This document shows, in pieces, positions 43,453 through 53,249 of a stretch of 64,000 nt of DNA. Below the pieces are notes generated by a model. The model was not told where the DNA came from, did not search any database, and worked only from the letters and a program-made list of their open reading frames with translations. Location of the stretch: positions 1 through 64,000 of the forward strand of contig JAWLHE010000013.1 of assembly GCA_041690495.1 (NCBI GenBank). The letters are read 5' to 3'. Source of the stretch: DATAAP01 sp041690495. Its GTDB lineage: Bacteria > Pseudomonadota > Alphaproteobacteria > CACIAM-22H2. Every line of letters starts with the position of its first letter. Position 1 is the stretch's first letter. A program made the translations under genes and the position numbers.

Positions 43453-46400
43453 TCACGCCTCCTGCGTCGCCGGGCGGGCGGCCGACTCGATCATGCTGTT
43501 GAACGCGCCTTCGACCTTCGCCGCGAAATCGGCATCGATCCGGTAGACCTCGGTGAACTCGGCGAAGGCCCAGCGCCCGTGCGTGCCGAGATGGTTCACG
43601 CCCGGCACCCAGTATGTGTCCATCGTCGCCTTCTTCTCCTTCGCGTCCTCGCGCCGGTAGCCCTTGATCTCGACGACGAGATGCAGCGGGTCGTCCGGCC
43701 CGCGCCCGTCGTCCACCAGCACGATGAAGTCGGGCCGGTAGCGGCGCGTCTCCGAGCCGTAGCGGTAAGGCACTTCGAGCCCGAGATTGTGGTTCTTGAC
43801 ATAGGCGCGCACGCGCGGATGCGCCTCGGCGACGCGGCAGAACTGGGCCTCCCAGTCGCTGTCGAGCACCACCCAGTTGACGTGGCACTTGCGCGCGTCC
43901 GTCTCCCAGCGCTCCTTCGACGTGTTGAAGTTGACGTATTTCGTCGAGCCGGTCGGGTTGTACGGGTCGAGCACCGCCTTGATCGGCTTTTCGCCGACGA
44001 AGCGGCGGGTGATGGCGGCGGTGATCTTCTCGGCCGCCATGTCGGCGAGCATCTTGTACTTGAGCTGCGCGGGATAGGTGCCGCCCTTGCAGACGAGATG
44101 GCGGTCGAGCCACTGCCCGGCAATGCGCTTGAGCTGTCCGAACAGGTGGAGCTTCGGGTCCTCGCCCGGGTCGCGCCACTTGTTGAGCACGAGATGGGAG
44201 GTCAGCTCATAGAGAACCTGCGAGCGTCGCACGTCGCCGGTGTGGACGAGGTTGAGATCGACCTGCTCGCCGATGATGCCCGAATTGCGCGTTTCCGTGG
44301 CGCCGACGAGGTCGGGCGTCAGCTCCAGCACCGAGTCCTCGTTGAACGCGGCATCCAGCCGTTCCTCGGGAAGCTCGACGCGATAGCCCTCGACTCGCGG
44401 GAAGCGGATTTCGAGATGGTCGCGCTCGGGCCGCACCGCCTTGACCTGCACGGTCTCGCGCGGCGGCTGCGGCGGCGCCACGACCGGTTTCGCGGTGAAA
44501 TCGAAGGGAATGCCGAGCACGTCGGCATACTCGACGTTGAACAGGCCCTGCTCGTTGAGGTCATAGGACTGGCGCCGCAGCGCGCGGCCGATGACCTGCT
44601 CGCACAAAAGCTGCGTGCCGAAGGCGCGCACGCCGAGCACATGGGTCACGGTGTTGGCGTCCCAGCCCTCGGTCAGCATCGACACCGAGACGACGCAGCG
44701 GACCGAGCCGCCGAGCCGCCCGTGCTTGCCGACCGTGTTCATCACCTCGCGCAGCAGGTCCTGGTCGGTGAGGTTGTCGGCCGCGCGCGGGTCGCCGGTG
44801 CGCTCGACGATCTCGCGCCGGAAGCGCTCGATCTCGTCGGCGGCCATCTCGCGGAACCGGTCGTCCAGCGCCTCGCCGGATTCGAGCTGTTCGCTGTCGA
44901 TCAGCAGGGTGTTGGGCCGGGGCAGCGGATTGCCGCTTGCATCGAAGTTGCGGAACAGCTCGAACCGGCCGTTCTGCAGGGACGTGGAGCCGTCGTCGTT
45001 CTCGCGGTGGAAACCGGAGATGAAGTCGTAGACCAGCTTCGAGGCCGCCGTGTTGTTGCAGACCACGATGAAGCAGGGCGGAACGCTGATCTTCGCTTTC
45101 TCCCACAGCGCGAAGGTCTTCTCGTAGTGGCCGTACAGCGCTTCGAGCGCGGTCTGGAGCTGCGGCGGCAGGTTCAACGGGTCGAGCTGGCTGGTTTTGC
45201 CGCGGCCCTTCTTCGGCATCTTCGCACGGATGTGTTCCCACAGATTGCGGAACATCGGCATGTCCGCGCCGGGGATGTTGTCGGCGACGGGAACCCGCGG
45301 CAGCTTGACGATGCCGCATTCGATCGCGTCCATCAGCGAGAAGTCGCTCATGGTCCACGGGAACAGGGTGCCCTCGGCATAGCCGGAGCCGCGCAGGAAG
45401 AACGGCGTCGCGGACAGGTCGATGACCCGCGACAGGCCGAGCTTGCGGTTGACGGATTCGAGGCCGGAGATCCACAGCCGCGCCGCCTCGTTGTTCTTCT
45501 CGGCCTCCTTCCTGTCCTCGCCTTTCAACGGCTCGTCGTCGCCGTCCGGCTTCTCGCGGTAGCAGTGATGCGCCTCGTCGTTGAGGACGAGGATGTTCTT
45601 GAGCCCCATCAGGTCGGGCATGACCCGCTGCAGCATCTGGCCCTCGGTTTCGAGCGTATCCAGCTCTTCGCCGCGGCCCCGCAGCAGCGCGCGGCCGCCC
45701 TTCGACAGCTCGATACGCTCGCGCCGCTTGAAGGCGTGATAGTTGGTGATGACGATCTTGGCCCGGTTCAGATCGTCCATCATGTCGTTCGGCACCAGCT
45801 CGCGGCTGGCGTAGTAGCTGTCCGGATCGTTCGGCTGCAGCACGCGTAGCCGGTCCTTGATGGTGAGACCGGGCGCCACCACCAGAAACCCGCGCGAGAA
45901 CCGGCTGCTGTTGGGCCGGCGCACCGCGTTGATCGTCTGCCACGCGATCAGCATCGCCATCACGGTCGTCTTGCCGGCACCCGTCGCCAGTTTTAGGGCA
46001 AGCCGGCTCAGCTCCGGGTTCGCGTCCCTGTTGGCCGCGTCGAGATGATCGAGGATGCGCTTGCCGGCCTTCGAATGCGGCGCCACCTCGGTCAGCCAGA
46101 TCGCCGTCTCCACCGCCTCGACCTGGCAGAAGAACGGGCGGACGCTGGCGAAGTTGTGATGGCGCCAGTGCTGCAGCAGGCGCGCGGTTTCGGGCGTGAC
46201 CTGCCACTGGTTGGGGTTCGGCAGCGCGCGCCACGCGTCCACCTGCTGGCGCAGCTCGTTGATGATCGGTGTCGGGTCGTATTGCTGCGCGGCGTCCGAC
46301 AGGCCCTTGCCTTCGTCGAACACCATCTGTTGCTGCTCGGCGGCGCGCTTGCGCTTCTTCGGCTTCGGAATCGGCGTGATGAAGGAGACGCGCCGGCGCG

Positions 46401-46509
46401 TTTCGACGATCTTCTGCGTCGGCTGGCCGCTCTCGTCGAGCTCCCAGTGCTTCGACGGCCGCTCGTAGGGCGAGTTGAGGATCGGACGCTCGAAAAACGC
46501 GTTGGACAT
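43453..46509 (-). CDS. Type III-like restriction endonuclease, helicase-nuclease (Res)
   Basis: The 1018-residue protein has a superfamily 2 helicase core: Walker A ATGAGKTTVMAMLIAW near residue 170, NDEAHHCYREK (DEAH) near residue 315, and motif VI VIGRALRRQSYD near residue 640. Its C-terminus carries a PD-(D/E)xK-like nuclease motif, RPDFIVLV followed by HLVVEIKG. It resembles the BPTD_3080-type restriction endonucleases. It lies upstream of the Mod gene, with a 202-base gap, and the two should form a restriction-modification system acting on foreign DNA. Confidence 0.9.
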   Translation of the reverse strand: MSNAFFERPILNSPYERPSKHWELDESGQPTQKIVETRRRVSFITPIPKPKKRKRAAEQQQMVFDEGKGLSDAAQQYDPTPIINELRQQVDAWRALPNPNQWQVTPETARLLQHWRHHNFASVRPFFCQVEAVETAIWLTEVAPHSKAGKRILDHLDAANRDANPELSRLALKLATGAGKTTVMAMLIAWQTINAVRRPNSSRFSRGFLVVAPGLTIKDRLRVLQPNDPDSYYASRELVPNDMMDDLNRAKIVITNYHAFKRRERIELSKGGRALLRGRGEELDTLETEGQMLQRVMPDLMGLKNILVLNDEAHHCYREKPDGDDEPLKGEDRKEAEKNNEAARLWISGLESVNRKLGLSRVIDLSATPFFLRGSGYAEGTLFPWTMSDFSLMDAIECGIVKLPRVPVADNIPGADMPMFRNLWEHIRAKMPKKGRGKTSQLDPLNLPPQLQTALEALYGHYEKTFALWEKAKISVPPCFIVVCNNTAASKLVYDFISGFHRENDDGSTSLQNGRFELFRNFDASGNPLPRPNTLLIDSEQLESGEALDDRFREMAADEIERFRREIVERTGDPRAADNLTDQDLLREVMNTVGKHGRLGGSVRCVVSVSMLTEGWDANTVTHVLGVRAFGTQLLCEQVIGRALRRQSYDLNEQGLFNVEYADVLGIPFDFTAKPVVAPPQPPRETVQVKAVRPERDHLEIRFPRVEGYRVELPEERLDAAFNEDSVLELTPDLVGATETRNSGIIGEQVDLNLVHTGDVRRSQVLYELTSHLVLNKWRDPGEDPKLHLFGQLKRIAGQWLDRHLVCKGGTYPAQLKYKMLADMAAEKITAAITRRFVGEKPIKAVLDPYNPTGSTKYVNFNTSKERWETDARKCHVNWVVLDSDWEAQFCRVAEAHPRVRAYVKNHNLGLEVPYRYGSETRRYRPDFIVLVDDGRGPDDPLHLVVEIKGYRREDAKEKKATMDTYWVPGVNHLGTHGRWAFAEFTEVYRIDADFAAKVEGAFNSMIESAARPATQEA

Positions 46510-46793
46510 CGCTGCTCAGTGCACTCCGGCCGGACGGCGCTCAGGGCCTCGGGCGCGCGGAGGTCGCATCGATGAAGCCCCGGCGGATTTCACGGACCGC
46601 TGCCGCGCGTGCCAGCTGGCCGGGCACGCGGCAGGCGGTCGATCTCGATGAGCGTTCCCCTTGCCCCCGTTCCGAGTGTCCGCCAAACGAGGCGGAGTCC
46701 GCAACATCCCTACGCGCAAAAGTGGCAGCGCCATGCGCCGCGCTTCGACGACTTGATCAATGTCGATTGGGAGGCCGAAAAGCCCTGCCGAAA
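46510..46793. other. Intergenic region between restriction gene and tRNA-Glu
   Basis: About 280 bases hold the promoter side of the restriction gene and the 3' flank of tRNA-Glu. No gene, repeat or second tRNA is seen. Confidence 0.4.
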
Positions 46794-46869
46794 TGGCGTC
46801 CCCTAGGGGATTCGAACCCCTGTTACCGCCGTGAGAGGGCGGTGTCCTGGGCCTCTAGACGAAGGGGAC
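46794..46869 (-). tRNA. tRNA-Glu (CUC anticodon)
   Basis: On the minus strand the sequence folds as a 76-base tRNA: acceptor stem GTCCCCT paired with AGGGGAC, an anticodon stem CCGCC/GGCGG with the loop CTCTCAC (anticodon CTC), a T arm with GGTTCGAATCC, and an encoded CCA end. It reads GAG codons as glutamate. It lies between the restriction gene and the zinc-ribbon transposase-like gene. Confidence 0.96.
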
Positions 46870-47163
46870 CCTTGGCCGGCCGACAGGCGCCTTAGATAGC
46901 GGACCCCCTCCCCTTTATCAAGGCGCACGGGCGCGTGGGCCGCCCGGGTCCGGCGCGGCGGCGGCGCGGGCTTGGCCGCACGGGGCGGCGGCGCTGCGCC
47001 GTTCCGAAACCGTATTGACCGGCGGGACCGCCTCTGGCCTGATCGCGGGCGGAGATCTGCGCCCGCCCGGCCCCCGCCGGTGGGCCGCTGCGCTTTGGTG
47101 TTGCTTTTAACCGGAACATTTGCGAACAATTGCCCTTAGGCACAACCTAGGGGAGAAAGTCCG
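46870..47163. other. Intergenic region upstream of the transposase-like gene
   Basis: About 290 GC-rich bases with the tRNA-Glu promoter side and, at 47133-47153, a hairpin (CCCTTAGG pairing with CCTAGGGG, one wobble) that overlaps the ribosome-binding site of the following gene. I see no inverted repeat that matches the other end of the gene. Confidence 0.45.
47133..47153 (+). promoter_or_regulatory. Hairpin covering the ribosome-binding site of the transposase-like gene
   Basis: CCCTTAGG and CCTAGGGG form an 8-bp stem with one G-T pair and a CACAA loop. The right arm includes the start of GGGGAG, the probable Shine-Dalgarno of the gene that starts at 47164. Such a hairpin could lower translation, a known way to limit transposase levels. 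The regulatory role is inference. Confidence 0.45.
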
Positions 47164-49227
47164 ATGGCGGGCCCGCCACCGTCGGGAGCTGCGGGGTCGG
47201 GCCAGGCACCGGACGAAGCCGACGGCATCCAGGTCAACTTTTGTCGAGAGCCGGTCTGCGTCAACTTCGGTCAGCCGCCCATCGGTCCGGTTCACCTAGG
47301 CCGCGGCGCCAGCCAGCACAATCGCTATGCCCGCTTCGGGCGGGCCAAGAAGACGCCGTCGCTGAAGTGTAATACCTGCAGCTCACTCGCCCCGATCAAG
47401 AGCAATCGCGGCATCGCGGAAGAGCTCGCACGGATCACCGCCTATCTGCGCCCTGGGTCCGCCCCAAGCTGTCCGAACGGTGCGTGCGGGAACCACGCCT
47501 ACCCGGTATCCCTCTATCCCGGCCTTTACCAGAGGCACGGGCGGACGCGGCGCGGCCACCCGCGGTTCGAATGTAAGGCCTGCCGCAGGACGTTTGCGGC
47601 AGCCCCTCCGCGCCGCCGGCGGCGCCCCAACCTGGATGCCGAGGTATTCCGGCTGATCGCCAACAAGGTGCCTCTGCGGCGGATCGTACGGATCGCCGAT
47701 ATCGACGCGCGGACGCTCTACCGGACGATCGATTTCATCCACCGCAAGTGCCTGGCCTTTGTCGGCGACCGCGAACGGCACTTGCCCGACCTGCGCTTCA
47801 AAGGGCTCTCCCTTTCGACCGACCGCCAGGTCTACGTCGTGAACTGGTCCTCGCGCGCGGATCGGACGAACTCGCAGCTGACCGGCATTGCGACCGCAGA
47901 CAACTGGACGGGCTACGTCTTCGGCGCGCATGTCGATTTCGACCCGTCGCTGGACTATGCCGCCACAGAGGCCGATGCCATGGCCGCCGGCGATTTCGCC
48001 AGGGACGTGCCCGATCGCAAATACGCCCGGCTGTGGTTCCAGTCCGACGTGAAGCGGGCGCGCAAAGCGGCGCCGATCCCGCGGGGCACGAGCCCCGCGA
48101 AGCTCCGCAAGACGGTCGACGCCATCTACGCAGAGGCGCTCGCGCGCGACGACATCGAAGCGCCTGCGCCCGAGGAGGACCGCAAGCTCCCGGACTACGG
48201 GATGAAGATCCGCGCGGAATACGTGATGTTCGCGCATTTCGAGTTCCTGCGGCGAATGCTCCGCGGCGCCAACAAGATGCGCTTCTATCTCGATCCGGAC
48301 TCGGGTTTCCGGGCCGCCTGCCTCGCCACCTTCCACCGCGAGATCCGGGCCGGGAACGCCGAGGCGTTCTATGTACTCATCGCCAAGACGATGAAGCGGA
48401 CCAAGCGGGAGCGGCTCATCGCCAAGGCGTGGGCCGAGTTCGAGAGCCGGCTCGCCGAGATCAGCGCGCGCATAGCCGCCGGCGAGCGCCTGGAGGAGCT
48501 GGACCAGACGACCATCGCCAGGGAGTGGGAAGCCGAGCTCGAGCCGCCAAGCGAGAAAGAGCTCACGGACGTCTTCGACCGACGGAAGAAGCTGACGAAG
48601 AAACAGCGCCGTCGGCTCCGAGATCCGGAAGCGATGAAGGTCGAAGCCTTCGTCCGCCGCGTTATGATCCGGGCGCGGATCCCGAAGCTGAAGCCCGTCC
48701 AGCCTTTCGGGGACAAGTGGCTCAACCACCCGATGCCGCGGCTCAACGAGCCCGTGAAGCTCGTCTGCCACCTCACGGACCGCGGGACCCCACCTGCGGA
48801 CGAGAAGGCCTGGGACGCGCTCGCGCACCTCTACGACCGGGCAAGCCTCCACGCGGTCGATAATTTTTTCCAGGTCGCCCGCCGCAGCTTCAATCTGCTC
48901 GACCGCGCCGATCGCACCGCGACGCAGGGCCGGATCCATTTCATCTATCTGCCGTTCGATCCGGCGATGGTCATCAAAATGCTCGACATCCATCGGGTCG
49001 TGTTCAACTACATGAACGTCAGCCCGGAGAAGGGGACCACGCCGGCGATGCGCCTCGGCCTGGCCGACCGGGCCATTATCGAGGAGGACATCCTCGGCTT
49101 TCCGGGCATTGCGCCGCTGATGGTTCGAACAAAGCCGGTTGTTCCGCGCAAGCGAGATACGGACGAATCGGCAGTCGTGCCAGCGCCGGCGCAGCCGCCG
49201 GAGGTATCGGATGAGATCCCATTTTAG
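47164..49227 (+). CDS. Large zinc-ribbon, transposase/integrase-like protein
   Basis: The 687-residue protein is not a family I can name. Its first 145 residues hold four Cys pairs (CREPVC, CNTC, CPNGAC, CKAC), read as two zinc ribbons; the second, ending HPRFECKACRRTF, is like the InsA-type zinc finger of IS1 transposases. A helix-turn-helix follows (about residues 160-200). The middle has LSTDRQVYVVNWSSR and FYLDPDSGFRAACLATFHREI, each with an Asp that could belong to a DDE active site. The end has VFNYMNVSPEKGTTPAMRLGLADRAI, much like the C-terminal segment of many DDE transposases. GGGGAG precedes the ATG. No flanking inverted repeats were found. Confidence 0.75.
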   Translation: MAGPPPSGAAGSGQAPDEADGIQVNFCREPVCVNFGQPPIGPVHLGRGASQHNRYARFGRAKKTPSLKCNTCSSLAPIKSNRGIAEELARITAYLRPGSAPSCPNGACGNHAYPVSLYPGLYQRHGRTRRGHPRFECKACRRTFAAAPPRRRRRPNLDAEVFRLIANKVPLRRIVRIADIDARTLYRTIDFIHRKCLAFVGDRERHLPDLRFKGLSLSTDRQVYVVNWSSRADRTNSQLTGIATADNWTGYVFGAHVDFDPSLDYAATEADAMAAGDFARDVPDRKYARLWFQSDVKRARKAAPIPRGTSPAKLRKTVDAIYAEALARDDIEAPAPEEDRKLPDYGMKIRAEYVMFAHFEFLRRMLRGANKMRFYLDPDSGFRAACLATFHREIRAGNAEAFYVLIAKTMKRTKRERLIAKAWAEFESRLAEISARIAAGERLEELDQTTIAREWEAELEPPSEKELTDVFDRRKKLTKKQRRRLRDPEAMKVEAFVRRVMIRARIPKLKPVQPFGDKWLNHPMPRLNEPVKLVCHLTDRGTPPADEKAWDALAHLYDRASLHAVDNFFQVARRSFNLLDRADRTATQGRIHFIYLPFDPAMVIKMLDIHRVVFNYMNVSPEKGTTPAMRLGLADRAIIEEDILGFPGIAPLMVRTKPVVPRKRDTDESAVVPAPAQPPEVSDEIPF

Positions 49228-49292
49228 TAGCGGCCTAGCGCTTCTGCTTGGGGCGGCAGCATACTTGTACGCCTGCTTAGCGAGTTTGCCCA

Positions 49293-49826
49293 ATGGAACC
49301 TGATATCATTAGCCGCATCAGCGTGTCGAAAGTCCCTGCTGGCCAACGGCACATCATTGGCAATCTGTTGCAGCTCTGCCTGCACGACTACTCAGAATTC
49401 TCGCCTGAATGGAACGTCGAGCCCGACGGACGATTTGCATATGAATGGTTCGATAGCTACTGGCAGGAGGTTGGGCGAATCCCGCTGCTCATTCAGACCG
49501 ACGGGACTCTCATCGGCTTTGCTCTAATCAATCGGTGGTCAGTGCTCGACCGATCCTTGGACCACGCAATGGCTGAGTTCTTCATTCTCCGTAAATACCG
49601 TCGGATGGGTGTGGGCTCGCGTGCGGCAAACCTCATATTTCACTCCTTCCCAGGTCGATGGGAGGTAGCAGTGGCGCACAATAACGCGCCCGCTCTCGCT
49701 TTTTGGCATAGGGCCATTCCCGCTGCCATTCAGGGAGCCGTTGAAGAGTGCGAGCGCGACGACGAGCGTTGGTCGGGGACGGTGCTCTGTTTCACTTCCA
49801 GAGACCGCGGCGAATATCGGCCATAG
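49293..49826 (+). CDS. GNAT-family acetyltransferase
   Basis: The 177-residue protein has a GNAT fold: a beta strand pair GTLIGFALINRW, the acetyl-CoA pyrophosphate-binding loop RKYRRMGVGSRAANLIF (R-x-x-R-x-G-x-G) and WEVAVAHNNAPALAFWHRA. Its base composition is lower in GC than the surrounding core genes, consistent with the accessory neighbourhood. It starts 65 bases after the transposase-like gene and may have been co-acquired. Its substrate is unknown. Confidence 0.85.
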   Translation: MEPDIISRISVSKVPAGQRHIIGNLLQLCLHDYSEFSPEWNVEPDGRFAYEWFDSYWQEVGRIPLLIQTDGTLIGFALINRWSVLDRSLDHAMAEFFILRKYRRMGVGSRAANLIFHSFPGRWEVAVAHNNAPALAFWHRAIPAAIQGAVEECERDDERWSGTVLCFTSRDRGEYRP

Positions 49827-50077
49827 CCGCGCCGGGTACAGGAAGGTATCGGCGGCCATCCGGCAGGCGACGCCCGTATAGGTTGAGAGACGTACCGAGC
49901 GGCCCGTGGCGCGTCAGGTCCAGCGGGCATCCCGACCGTGGCGACGATAAACCGGACCTGACCTATATATCGCTGTTTCTGACGTTCCGATCGCTAGATG
50001 TTCTAGAAGCAACACCTAAGCGCAACGGCCCACCCCGCCGGCGGGCGTTTTGCTTCCGGCCCGTCACGCGCCTCTTT

Positions 50078-50187
50078 ATTCATTGTCACCCGCATTCATT
50101 GTCACCCGCGGGCATCACCCGCGGGTCCGCGGCGGACTCGCCGCCGGTGCGACCGGCCTGGATGCCCGGGTCAAGCCCGGGCATGAC
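50078..50187. repeat. 16-bp tandem duplication and REP-like palindromes
   Basis: ATTCATTGTCACCCGC occurs twice in tandem (50078-50093 and 50094-50109). It is followed by a repeated CCCGCGGG pair (50105-50112, 50118-50125) and a perfect 9-bp stem ATGCCCGGG / CCCGGGCAT with a TCAAG loop (50162-50184). The last palindrome resembles those in the element at 43316-43405, so both probably belong to one family. Confidence 0.6.
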
Positions 50188-50465
50188 AGTGAGGGAGAAG
50201 GGCCGACGCATCTCTCTCCTTGTCTCTTCTTGTCACCCGCGGACCTGGTCCGGGGGCCGGGGGCGGCCGTGGAAAGCAGAAGGAAGGGGGGGCGGACCGG
50301 CGAACTGCAGACCGCGATGAAGCAATGAAGCACCCGCGCGAAGATGCTGCGGATTCAAGGGGCTGGGCGCTTCGGCCGCTTCGCCGCCGGGCGCCGGGTG
50401 AAGCGGGCGGCCGCGGCACCGGGACGCAAAGAGGCGCGCGCCGGGCGAACGGTCGGTCCGGCTGA

Positions 50466-50523
50466 AACGGCGCAACGGCGCGAACGGTCGCAACGGGTGA
50501 AACGGCCGCAACGGGCCGAACGG
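50466..50523. repeat. Seven-copy 9-bp array with AACGG core
   Basis: AACGG recurs at 50466, 50474, 50483, 50492, 50501, 50510 and 50519, with spacing of 8 and then 9 bases and variable bases between. AAGCGG variants follow. Purity and spacing are much higher than expected by chance. No function is known. Confidence 0.6.
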
Positions 50524-50641
50524 CGCAAGCCGGCGAAGCGGCGAAGCGGCCGCCGGGCGCGCGGGCCGGGCCGGGCGGACCGGCCTTCCCCCGCGCCCGC
50601 CTTCGCCCCCGTTCCGCCTCCCCGCCCGCGCGGAAAGAAAA

Positions 50642-50669
50642 GCGGGGCCGCCGGGCGGGGCGGCCCCGC
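50642..50669 (-). terminator. Intrinsic terminator of the sensor kinase gene
   Basis: GCGGGGCCGCC and GGCGGCCCCGC form a perfect 11-bp stem with a six-base loop. Read on the minus strand it is followed by CTTTTCTTTC, a clear T tract. It lies 38 bases after the stop codon of the kinase gene. Confidence 0.88.
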
Positions 50670-50706
50670 AGTCGCCGGGGGCCAGGAGAGGTCGTGCTTC
50701 TTCTTG

Positions 50707-51864
<1,158 letters not shown>

Positions 51865-52205
51865 GCTTCCCATCTCCCGCTGCGCGGGCCGCCCGGCGCG
51901 TCGCCTTACGGGCCCGTGCCGGCAATGGATGCGTTCGACTGTCTCGCGATCGTCGTCTCCGCCCTCGAACCCGAGCGCCGCGGACGGAAACTGGTTAATC
52001 GCGGGACGCCGCCACGCCGCGTCCATCGCCATTCTCCCATTTTCCTCCGCGGGGTCAATCTCATTCTATAGTTAACACATTGAAATTACTGGATAATTCT
52101 TGAATAATCCGCGCCGAATTTGCGGCAAAAGCCGGACATCGCCGGTTCGCGACGCCGGCCCAGCGGGTTAGGTATCGGATCGCCGTGAGCGACTCGCGCG
52201 GCGGC
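51865..52205. other. Intergenic region between sensor kinase and threonine aldolase
   Basis: About 340 bases. The part at 52055-52120 is markedly AT-rich for this genome (ATTCTATAGTTAACACATTG and similar), so the kinase promoter probably lies there. No gene or hairpin terminator is clear. The stop codon of the aldolase gene is at 52206. Confidence 0.45.
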
Positions 52206-53249
52206 TCAGGCCGCCGCCACGGCGTGCCGGCGCGCGCTGGCGAGGAACGACGCGACGTGCTGCGGGTCGGTGTCGAACGCGGTGACCAGCCGCAGCAGCG
52301 TCGTGCCCGGCCCGTGCCAGCGATAGAACTTGAAGCCGTCGGCCTCGAGCCCGCTCACCACTTTCTCCGGCAGGGTGACGAAGATCTCGTTGGCCTCGAC
52401 CGGATGCGCGAGCTTCGCGCCGCCGATGGCGGCGAGCCCCTGCGCCAGGGCCGCCGCCTGCTGGTTGGCGTGGCGCGCGCTGGCGAGCCACAGATCGCCG
52501 GCGAGATAGGCGTCGAACTGCGCGGCGAGGAAGCGCATCTTCGACCACAGATGGCCGCCGCGCTTGCGGCGGAAGCCGAGCCCCTCGGCGCGGCGCGGAT
52601 CGAAGAACACGATCGCCTCCGCGGCGAAGGCGCCGTTCTTGGTGGCGCCGAACGACAGCGCGTCGACGCCGCAGCGCCAGGTCAGCTCCGCCGGCGAGCA
52701 GCCGGCATGGACCAGCGCGTTGGCGAAGCGGGCACCATCCATGTGCAGCGCGAGGCCATGGCGCCGCGCCACCTCGGCCAGCGCGGCGATGTCGGCAGGG
52801 CGGTAGATCGTCCCCGCCTCGGTCGCCTGGGTGATGCTCACCGCCGCCGGCTGCGAATGGTGCACGACGCCAGCACCGCCCGCTTTGATCGCGCGGTCGA
52901 GATCGTCGGGCGCGATGCGGCCGTGCGGCCCCGGAACGCCGATCAGCTTGGCGCCGCCGGTGAAGAACTCGGGCGCGCCGCACTCGTCCATGTTGATGTG
53001 GGATTCGGGATGGCAGAACACCGCGCCGTAATTCGGCGCCAGCGCCGCCAGCGACAGCGCGTTGGCCGACGTGCCGGTGCCGACCAGCAGCACGGCGCAG
53101 TCGCGCTCGAAGACGTCGGCGATCTTCTGCTCGACGCGGCGCGTCAGGTCGTCGTTGCCGTAGGGCATCGCCGCGCCGCGGTTGGCCGCCGCCAGCGCGT
53201 CGAGAATCTTCGGGTGCACGCCGGCGGTGTTGTCGCTGCAGAAATTCAT
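52206..53249 (-). CDS. Low-specificity threonine aldolase-like PLP enzyme
   Basis: The 347-residue protein is a fold-type I PLP enzyme of the beta-eliminating lyase family. The pyridoxal lysine is Lys204 in SFGATKNG, the Asp that pairs with the pyridine nitrogen is Asp171 in LHMDGARFANAL, and SDNTAGVHPKIL is the family N-terminus. The group cleaves L-threonine or allo-threonine to glycine and acetaldehyde. Its start overlaps the stop of the JAMM-domain gene (ATGA), so translation is coupled. Confidence 0.92.
   Translation of the reverse strand: MNFCSDNTAGVHPKILDALAAANRGAAMPYGNDDLTRRVEQKIADVFERDCAVLLVGTGTSANALSLAALAPNYGAVFCHPESHINMDECGAPEFFTGGAKLIGVPGPHGRIAPDDLDRAIKAGGAGVVHHSQPAAVSITQATEAGTIYRPADIAALAEVARRHGLALHMDGARFANALVHAGCSPAELTWRCGVDALSFGATKNGAFAAEAIVFFDPRRAEGLGFRRKRGGHLWSKMRFLAAQFDAYLAGDLWLASARHANQQAAALAQGLAAIGGAKLAHPVEANEIFVTLPEKVVSGLEADGFKFYRWHGPGTTLLRLVTAFDTDPQHVASFLASARRHAVAAA

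Larger units (their letters stand above)
49827..50706. other. Repeat-rich intergenic region
   Basis: About 880 bases between the GNAT gene and the sensor kinase hold no supportable gene. They contain a 16-bp tandem duplication and REP-like palindromes (50078-50187), a third partial palindrome near 50231-50262, a 9-bp periodic array (50466-50523) and a terminator hairpin (50642-50669). Open frames here are arginine- and alanine-rich by-products of the GC content. Confidence 0.55.

Noticed and set aside
46794..47153. Shared 9-base CCTAGGGGA in tRNA-Glu and upstream of the transposase-like gene, as a possible attachment repeat
   Set aside because: It is too short, palindromic by nature, and part of the hairpin that covers the ribosome-binding site. 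No longer tRNA-end duplication was found.
47164..49227. Terminal inverted repeats around the transposase-like gene
   Set aside because: I compared about 60 bases upstream with the bases after the stop codon on the opposite strand and saw no convincing match, so no element boundaries are given.
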